NCBI GenBank assembly: GCA_024663395.1
Contig: JANFAH010000006.1
Span: 2,604,001-2,668,000, forward strand
DNA: 64,000 nt
Direction of reading: 5' to 3'
Source: Pisolithus tinctorius
Lineage: Eukaryota; Basidiomycota; Agaricomycetes; Boletales; Pisolithaceae
Part shown: one piece after another, positions 56,770 through 64,000 of the stretch
Position numbering within the stretch: position 1 is the first letter of the stretch
How the letters are laid out: each line of letters opens with the position of its first letter
Position numbers and translations under genes: made by a program
The notes under the pieces: generated by a model
Told to the model about the DNA's origin: nothing
The model's database searches: none
Seen by the model: only the letters and a program-made list of their open reading frames with translations

Positions 56770-58060
56770 CTAATGCCCAATTCTACATCGACCACTTGCC
56801 ATACCTGTGGGCTCATTCTCACCAGTATCAAAGTTGTACTCCTTTTCTTGCACCCTGAGCAGTTTCTTTGAGTGTGGATGCAGCGAGGACAGCCAAGTGG
56901 CATCATAGCAATTCACAGGAAGCCCAGGAGGAGCAGCGGCAGCATCATTGAATTTGTCTGAATGTGGGCAGTTTTGGAGTTGTGTACCTGCTCTCTTATG
57001 CTTTCCAATCGCAACAGAAAGGAACTCCACTATTACTAAATCCACTTCCCACATGAGCATAGCAAGTTTTTGGCTGCGCCAGCGAGGATAGACATGTGGG
57101 TAATTAATCATCCTTCTCACTTCGTCCTCAGACTCATCAGAGCTTATACCCTGAGTCCCAAGGTGCTTGACTAATGGCAAATGCTTCTGCAGGCTAGTAT
57201 GTTCTGCCATGGCATCAAGGTGCAACTTTAACAACTCGAATCGACTAAGGTGAGAGAGAAGAATTGATAACATAGTGCCTACTCACCTGAACTTTCCATG
57301 CAGTATGGGAAGACTTCTGCAATCTCGCCTTCATGCCCTCCCTGGCCTTCACCAGATTTTTGCTTGGGGCAACGATGAAGTCGTTGTAACGTGATTTGAT
57401 GTAAGAAAAATGCGCCTTAAAAGCCCCATAGATGATGTCGAAATTACAATACTGTTCAGGGATGGTCTGCAAAGAGTACCAACCATGGTTATTGATCTTA
57501 TCCAGGAAATCCTCAGCGAAGACAGTAAAGGCTTTGTGATTATATGGTGTGTCCTTCGCGCAAGCGCAGTCTAGAATAAAATTGGTTGGAGTTACCCTGA
57601 GGCAACCAGGTGTGTCTAGTTCATATGCTTCCACCTCCTCCTCGGTAAGCGAACATTTGATAGTATTCAGGTACTTGTAGTCAGTAATCTTGAGCAAGTG
57701 GAGGGCATGGAGCCGAATGCAGGTCTTGGAAGTAATGCTGTCAACAATAGATAAAGGGTACAGATGCTGTTCACACATACCAAGAAGTATTTGTGCTCTT
57801 CTATATCACTTTGCATGAGCGCTTCAGATGCTAGATCTGAAGGAATGAAGTTTCAGAGCTTCTTTGGACGCCTAGTCTGTTTCGAAGGAAATTCATCTAC
57901 ACTTTGCATCTCAACATCTCTAGCTGTGTTTGCATCAACTCATGAAGCTTTCAGTTCCTCCTGGATGGCAGAGATTCCTTCCATGATCTTCATATTGGAC
58001 GAAGCTTGTGACTGCTCAAATGAGGTGAGCATAGAGTTCAACAACTCGGAGAAATAAGAC
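56770..58060 (-). pseudogene. Repeat-associated Agaricomycete family with an SSDES motif
   Basis: Three minus-strand blocks: 58060-57779 (a coiled-coil-like segment with two broken codons, then SDIEEHKYFLV), 57778-57287 (IRLHALHLLKITDYKYLNTI, CLRVTPTNFILDCACAKDTP, HTAWKVQ before a GTGAGT donor) and 57244-56770 (SRFELLKLHLDAM, LGTQGISSDESEDE, YPHVYPRWRSQKLAMLMWEV, GLPVNCYD). The sequence G[IM]SSDESE followed by a W..R/K-rich segment and a late GLP.N.Y is typical of a repeated mushroom protein family of unknown function (recalled). The 42-nt intron does not keep the frame, so the gene is broken. Confidence 0.55.
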
Positions 58061-58123
58061 AATACTTGCACTGTGTCCTTTATTGCTAATATTTAAAGGT
58101 CCACCTGTCTTAAGGTTTCATTG

Positions 58124-58440
58124 CCAATGCCTCTCCTCTCCCTGGCAAGCAGGATGCTCCAACAAGTTACATTCAAGATTACACTGCAAAATGAGAATGG
58201 TGATACTACTGCAGTAAGCTAGGTTCTCATTCACCTACCTTTTTTGAAGCTAATAGCACATAGGACTTACCCATTAGGTGGGCAGTTGCATCTCTCATGT
58301 TCTTTGTCTCTCAACTGATTTCGATGCTTAGCCATGCCAGAGGTGCATGTGCATGTACCTGCCTTCTCATGCAGCATCAAAAATTGACCAATACAAGTCC
58401 GCAGGTGGGCTCCTTTAGTTCACTGATGTTGCTATACTCA
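58124..58440 (+). repeat. Inverted repeat arm 1 (CpG-depleted copy)
   Basis: Matches the reverse complement of about 59090-59398 over roughly 300 bp, including a putative exon end and a GTAAG donor. CpGs of the other arm are TpG/CpA here. Confidence 0.75.
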
Positions 58441-59089
58441 CTGTTGCAACAGCTTCTTGACCTTGACATTATCACTCCCCTGAAGGAACACTGTGCTGCT
58501 GGAAAGGAGGAGTGCACTACTGGAATGATTCAAGCCAGTCCATCTGAGTCTGTGTGGGGGCCGAAGTTTCGGCTTAGTAGCAACATTCTCATGTTTGTCA
58601 TGCTCATGTTTCTGTTCGTGCTTATAGGCTCAGACATGTGGGCAAATCTCTTTGTTGTACATAGTGTTTAGCAGATTTAAGACAATAGTTACAGTACAAA
58701 CTCTAAACTAGGTTTGTGTTATGAAATGTTGATAGCTTCATTGAAGGAAGCAACCTGAAGGCACTTCTCAGACAGGACAGCCTTCCAGATGTGCTTTGAG
58801 GAATTCAGGACACTTTTTCTCAATATTTGAAATCACCCCTCACTGGTACAGCAGGAGATGGTCTCGACCTGCCGATCACGCTCAAGAAAGCCCCAGTAAG
58901 AAACATAGTTCTAGTCTGGTGTCTGTAGAGGATACTGTATTGGTATAAAAATTGATGATACCTAGCGCATACCAGCATTGCAGTATTCTACATATGGAGT
59001 ATGCACCACTTCCAGGGGTGTCATTTGTTCATGTTTCACAGGCTATATGTGACCTGTAGACTTTTTGCTCTTTGGTACGATCAGGCATC

Positions 59090-59398
59090 ACAGTCAATTA
59101 TCGTGTCAATGAGTATATCAACATCAGTGGACTAAAGGAGCCCACCTGGGGACTTGTATCGATCAATTTTTGGTGCTGCACAAGAAGGCAGGCACATGCA
59201 CATACACCGAGAGACAAAGAATGCGAGAGATGCAACTGCCCATCTAACGGGTGAGTCCTATGCACTATTAGCTTCAGAAAGATGTAAGTGAACGAGAACC
59301 TAACTTACTGCAGTAGTATCACCATTCTCATTTCGCAGCATAATCTTGAATGTAACTTGTTGGAGCATCTTGCTTGCCGGGGGGAGGAGAGGCGTTGG
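59090..59398 (-). repeat. Inverted repeat arm 2, with exon-intron structure
   Basis: Minus strand: an exon (from 59581) ending LLPPASKMLQQVTFKIMLRN then ENGDTTA, a GTAAGT donor at about 59310, and an acceptor TTAG before ATGGGCAGTTGCATC. No family recognised. The arm retains CpGs that arm 1 has lost. Confidence 0.7.
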
Positions 59399-61530
59399 AG
59401 AATGAAACCTTGAGGTAGGTGGACCTTTTAATATTAGTGATGAATGACACAGTACAAGGTGTTCTTGTGCCCCACATGCTGTGATAAGATCGAGGGTTGA
59501 TGGCTTAGATGACAAGACATAAACATGATGATTCGGAAATTCCTCTGACCTTTGTTCTGTCATGTTTGGGCCCTTGACCATTTGTCATGCTCAACAACAC
59601 CATCGTCAGAGGAAAGTGGTGGTCTTCAGATGACTGGTGTAGGTTCTCGTGAGGATACAGAAGTTTGAAAATGGTCTGATACTGGGATTTCTTCTCGTGA
59701 CTGTACTCATGAGGAGGATGTTCGGGCAGAGAAAGATACCATATTGATATTGTTACGAGACTGAATCTCTTGGTCAATTTCCATTATTATATCGTTGTCA
59801 GACAGAGCTCCAAACCTGTGGATCACCAAACATTACACTGTTGAGAGTATCGAGATGGGTTATTTGTGACATCGCTGCTGTTCAATCAGCATCATGAGTG
59901 GTCTGTGCCACCTGTGGAGCAGTAGAATTACTTTCAGCAACCATCTGACAAAGCTTAGATCTAGGATAAATGGAGAGGACAAAGGTTGGGTTTACCTTAA
60001 GTAAAATTGCTACTGCCATCGCCAAGTCATGTGAGTCACGTGCCAAGACTGGGATCTGGTACTGACAGCAGGTTGCCATTGTCCTCGAAAAGTCAGACTA
60101 CTAGAGAGAAGCGAATCAGCTACTGAGCTGATCACGCTGCAGGCACACTGAAGAGAAGCCCTAAGCACGAGTTGGAAAATAGCCTTGTAAATATGTGACC
60201 ACAGTGGACAGAGAACAAGGCATCCTGAATACGATGCAGATGTGCCACATTTGTGAAAGGAATTTCAGATCTAGTGAGCTGTTTAGTGCCGTGTACTGCA
60301 GGAAAATGCGTGATGCATTAGGCCTACCTTAGACCAGAAAAGATACGCTTGAAATGTAGAAACAAAGTGATGAATCAGATGAGCCATATCTTGAGAGGAA
60401 CTTCATCAATCCAAGACGAGAAGGGGCACTTATTATGTGCTTGAAATGCGAAGTACTTGTCCTGTGGCAGGGCAAAGGGCACTGCCACTGAGTTTCACAC
60501 AGGCACTGTGACTTCAATGGCTCATCACAACTGCTATTTGAGAAATTTGTTGTGTCTCTGAGAATCCCCTTAACTACAGCCTGAATCTCTCATACTTTTT
60601 GTTAGAAAAAGCCACCAAGTCATTGACCTATCGTCATATTCTCTCTACACTTTAGATTTCTTAAATCACCACTCAATTTTTACATCTGTAGCGAATTCCC
60701 AGCTTGATTTAGAAGCAGTTCCCCAGGGCATTTGCCTGCTGTGACACCACAGACCATGCCACACACATCATGAAACACTATTGCTACCAAGCACTGAGCC
60801 CTGCCTTCTAGTTTCAATAGTCTAGAGTCCCTTGGGATGAACAATTCATTCCCTTCATTTTAGTGTTGTTGCCTAAGCCATCTAGCTTGTATTGTACAGC
60901 TACTTGGACTTTTCCTACAACATGACCTGTACATGCATGTGACAGACCACTGTCATGACCCAAGGCACCAAGTCACATGGTGCCCCTATGCAACTTCATG
61001 ATAAATTGTCACATGACCATTATGTTATCGATCACGTGACTGCAACATGTGACCTGTCATGTCATGTGATCCACTGTCATGTGACTTCTGCACTCTGGCT
61101 CAACCCTAGACTTTTTGTAGTCAACAGTAGCCAAAAATGCAAACTACCAAAGTGTAGCATAGCCTACACTATCCAGCACTACCAACTACTACAACTAGCA
61201 CTAGTAGGTGTTATTACCCCAGCAAGTGATAATGGAGTGATGTCATCATAATGAAAGTTGTAGCTCCTGATTGTGCAATCATGATGGTATACTTATCTTA
61301 TCAGCAAGTGGAAAATTGCATGAGAAGAACACAAAACACTTATGATCAGCACCATGCCAGGAGGAATCAATGGCTGCCCTGGAGTCCCTAGGCATTGTAC
61401 TGGAGAAAACACTTTCCATGGCAGCAGCTGGGTATACCCAACCTGTTGAGATCTCATAGGTATATACTGTAAACCTGTAGAAATATATAGACTTAATGGG
61501 TCTCCAAAGGTGATTGACTGACATGCCTAC
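59399..61530. other. No supported gene
   Basis: Fragmentary ORFs of under 100 codons on both strands. The stretch 60940-61090 is rich in CATGTGAC-type motifs (CACATGACC, CACGTGAC, CATGTGATCC). The minus-strand exon of the 58-59 kb unit may extend to about 59777. Confidence 0.4.
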
Positions 61531-62589
61531 AGCATCCAAAGCTATCATGGGACATCCCATTGGTCTCCAGAGAGGGGAGTGGGATGTCCCACAGTAGCCT
61601 CTGAAGCTATCATGGGACATCCCACTGGCCTTCAGAGAGGAGGGCTGAGATGCATTTAGTAAGATCTTATTAAGGAGCACTCTTGCAGTCAAGAGGAGAA
61701 CTTACATACATAGGCACTCATGGGAGAGGTCTCAATCCATTAAAATTCGTTACAATAATGCAATGCTCACTGCCATAGGCATTGTATGAGTCTGGAAATC
61801 ACACCACACACAAACACACTGATTGCCCAGTATTTTTCAAATCTGTGCATAATAAGTTGTATTACATGGTTTTGGAATGGCAGTGACTCTCATATATCCC
61901 TCTACTTTGACAGGTGTGCTCATCATCCTGGATCAATTCAGGTAACCATTTTTCATAAGCATTTAGGCTGAATAGTTTCTCCAAACCATCCAGCCTAATA
62001 GCCTCCCAGACCAAGGTCTGCCCAGGGACATCTGGTCATCTCCCAGGGCTATGCATATTTTTAGGCCCTGGGACAGATGGGATTTCCCACATAGCCATCC
62101 ATTCAAATGCAATTATTTGGGATGTCCCAAGACTGCCTTGGGTGGCAGGGGTCCCTACTCCTGAAAGTGCAGCTTATATTAGCATTGAAATAGCTGCAGA
62201 AATCCTAGCTCCCTTGCTCCTCTGACAGGTTTAATCCACAAAGTATCCTTCAACCTATACATCCTCTCCCATCCTACCATGCATAGTAGTATACAATAGT
62301 ACTTTTCATGTACATCTTTGCAATGTTGATTCTGCTGTATTGGGACATCTCACTAGTTGCCAGTGGGATGACCCACCTGGGCCTCCACATTTGCCATGAA
62401 AATTGCAAAAATAAATTCAAGCAATTTGTACTGTATGAAGGAAGAAGTAAATGGTTTTTGAACACTTGTGTGACAAGCCAATATCTCAAAGTCCCCCACA
62501 TAGAACATGGTGTTGGTCACCTTTTGCAACACCATCTGCAGAGGGCAGAATGTCCCAGATGAGCCTCTGAGGTTGTCATGGGGCATTGT

Positions 62590-63035
62590 GCTGGTCTGCA
62601 AAGGTATCTTAGGAGGATGTGCCATCATAGCCCCTGAGGCTGGGATGGGACATCCCACTGACTTTCATAAGGGGGACTTGGGATGTCCCACAGCAGCCTA
62701 TGAGGCTACTTTTGGGACATCCCCACCCTCCCCTTTGCCAACCAGTGGGATGTCCCACAACAGCCTCTAAGGCTACATTGGGACATCCCACTGTTCCCTC
62801 TGCTTGGCAGAGGGATGTCCCACAACAGCCTCTAAGGCTATGTTGGGATGTCCCACCCTCCCCTTTGGCAAGCAGTGGGATGTCCCACAACAGCCTCTAA
62901 GCCTACATTGGGACATCCCACCCTCCCCTTTGCCAACCAGTGGGATGTCCCACAACAGCCTCTAAGGCTATATTGGGACATCCCACCCCCCCTCTGGCAA
63001 CCAGAGGGATGTCCCAAGGCAGCCTCTAAGGTGTT
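62590..63035. repeat. 65-66 bp satellite array 1 with TGGGATGTCCCA motif
   Basis: Unit starts at 62714, 62780, 62845, 62910 and 62975 show a 65-66 bp period. Each unit carries GGGACATCCCA and, half a unit later, its reverse complement TGGGATGTCCC, plus CACAACAGCCTCTAAGGCTA. More divergent units occur at 61540-61650, 62095-62150 and 62340-62390. Confidence 0.88.
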
Positions 63036-63087
63036 GAAGTAGTAATCTGCACTAATCCTATCAAGCACCATAGAGAATCCAATGCAA

Positions 63088-63154
63088 GGTAGCTCCATGG
63101 GTCAGAGCAGCTGCTTGACACTGAGAGGGCCCTGGCTCAATGCTAGCTCTGGTC
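63088..63154 (+). tRNA. tRNA-Val-like pseudo-tRNA (SINE head 1)
   Basis: D arm GCTC..GAGC (A box region), anticodon loop TTGACAC (GAC, Val type) and a T arm with GGCTCAATG in the B-box position. The acceptor stem is degenerate. Not a functional tRNA. Confidence 0.45.
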
Positions 63155-63497
63155 ACATTTCCATCAGGTTAGGAGCTGCAGCTGGAACCCATGCATGCTC
63201 AGTACAATGGGTCATGCAGCATCCTTAGTAAGTCCAGATCATGTGAGTTACATGGACACAAGGTGACTGATAGTAGGCCTCCTGGAACACAGCAGTAAAT
63301 CCTGATCCATCACATGACACAAGGTCAAAGGCAATCAGACCATTTGCATGACCCTAGGGGGTGTGCACTGTTTTTGCACTGCAAAAGTGGCCAGATGAAG
63401 GGACCACATTGGAGATGGTGCATTCTGTGCATTAACTTCATGGAATTTGTTCCCACAGTGCTAGTCTAAGCCCCCAAGCTACTGACACTAGTACCCA

Positions 63498-63569
63498 GAC
63501 CATATGGCTCAGTGGTTGGAGCACCTGGTAAACACCTGGGAGGTCACTGGTTCAATCTTAGGACTGGTC
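63498..63569 (+). tRNA. tRNA-Val(AAC)-like pseudo-tRNA (SINE head 2), 72 nt
   Basis: Exactly 72 nt with cloverleaf spacing: acceptor GACCA/TGGTC (5 of 7 pairs), D arm GCTC-8-GAGC, anticodon stem CCTGG/CTGGG around TAAACAC (anticodon AAC), T arm around TTCAATC. A box TGGCTCAGTGG and B box GGTTCAATC are present. Position 33 is A in place of U and the T stem is weak, so it is a SINE head or tRNA pseudogene. Confidence 0.55.
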
Positions 63570-63584
63570 ACATTTTTCCTCATA

Positions 63585-63890
63585 AGGCTACTTTGGGACA
63601 TCCCTCCCCCCCTCTGGCAAGCAGTGGGATGTCCCACAACAGCCTCTAAAGCTACATTGGGACATCCCTCCCCCCCATCTGGCGAGTAGTGGGATGTCCC
63701 ACAATAGCCTCTAGGGCTACATTGGGACATCCCTCCCCCCCTCTGGCAAGCAGTGGGATGTCCCATGACAGCCTCTAAAGCTACATTGGGACATCCCACC
63801 CTCCCCTTTGCCAACCAGTGGATGTCCCACAACAGCCTCTAAGGCTAAGTTGGGACATCCCACCCCCCTGTCTGGCAAGATGTCCCACAA
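63585..63890. repeat. 65-66 bp satellite array 2
   Basis: Same family as array 1 (GGGACATCCC and GGGATGTCCCAC alternating, CAGCCTCTAAAGCTACATT), about five units. After it, 63899-64000 repeats the sequence at 63312-63418. Confidence 0.88.
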
Positions 63891-64000
63891 CACCCTCTAC
63901 ATAACACAAGGCCAAAATGCTATCAGATCATTTGCATGACCATAGGAGGCATGCACCCTTGTTGCACTCCAAAAATTCCCAGATTGAAGGACCATGTTGG

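Overview
The window is nuclear DNA from a filamentous basidiomycete, very probably an Agaricomycete. Host genes carry many short introns (about 42-103 nt) with GT..AG borders. It holds a NACHT-WD40 NLR-type gene with the N- and C-terminal extensions usual in mushrooms, chromodomain Ty3/Gypsy elements, and relics of repeat-associated protein families common in Agaricomycetes. No species can be named from the sequence alone.

Layout. 1-826: 5' part of an F-BAR gene on the minus strand, running off the window. 1000-3440: CpG-poor repeats and one MITE. 3459-8709 (minus): a seven-exon NACHT-WD40 gene with 14 nearly identical 43-residue WD repeats plus a partial fifteenth. 10081-11164 (minus): an ornithine cyclodeaminase/mu-crystallin gene with one in-frame TGA. 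12074-14759 (plus): a 13-exon M20 peptidase of the vacuolar carboxypeptidase S type. From about 14.8 kb onward almost everything is transposon or relic: a CpG-stripped copy of part of the F-BAR gene (15.9 kb); an old Gypsy integrase split by a complete chromovirus (19656-27769) that carries an extra sense ORF; a Tc1/IS630-type transposon (29910-32799) inserted in a minisatellite; a nested complex (33.9-46.0 kb) of a repeat-family gene, a 1.8-1.9 kb ORF-bearing element in three copies, solo LTRs and a gag-only LTR element; a second, strongly frameshifted chromovirus with an antisense ORF (46929-55077); relics of another repeat-associated gene; and, at the right end, 65-bp satellite arrays with tRNA-Val-like SINE heads.

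The unifying theme is CpG-directed mutation. Repeat copies have lost CpG to TpG/CpA while the low-copy genes keep it. The in-frame stops that I located in the two main Gypsy elements of the 19-28 kb complex, in the gag-only element and in the cyclodeaminase are all TGA, which fits CGA (Arg) to TGA. The three recognisable host genes are not functionally linked: cell-cortex membrane shaping, NLR-type recognition and peptide turnover. The best candidates for undescribed biology are the ORF-bearing 1.8-1.9 kb element, the extra ORF of the first chromovirus and the strongly homogenised WD repeat array.
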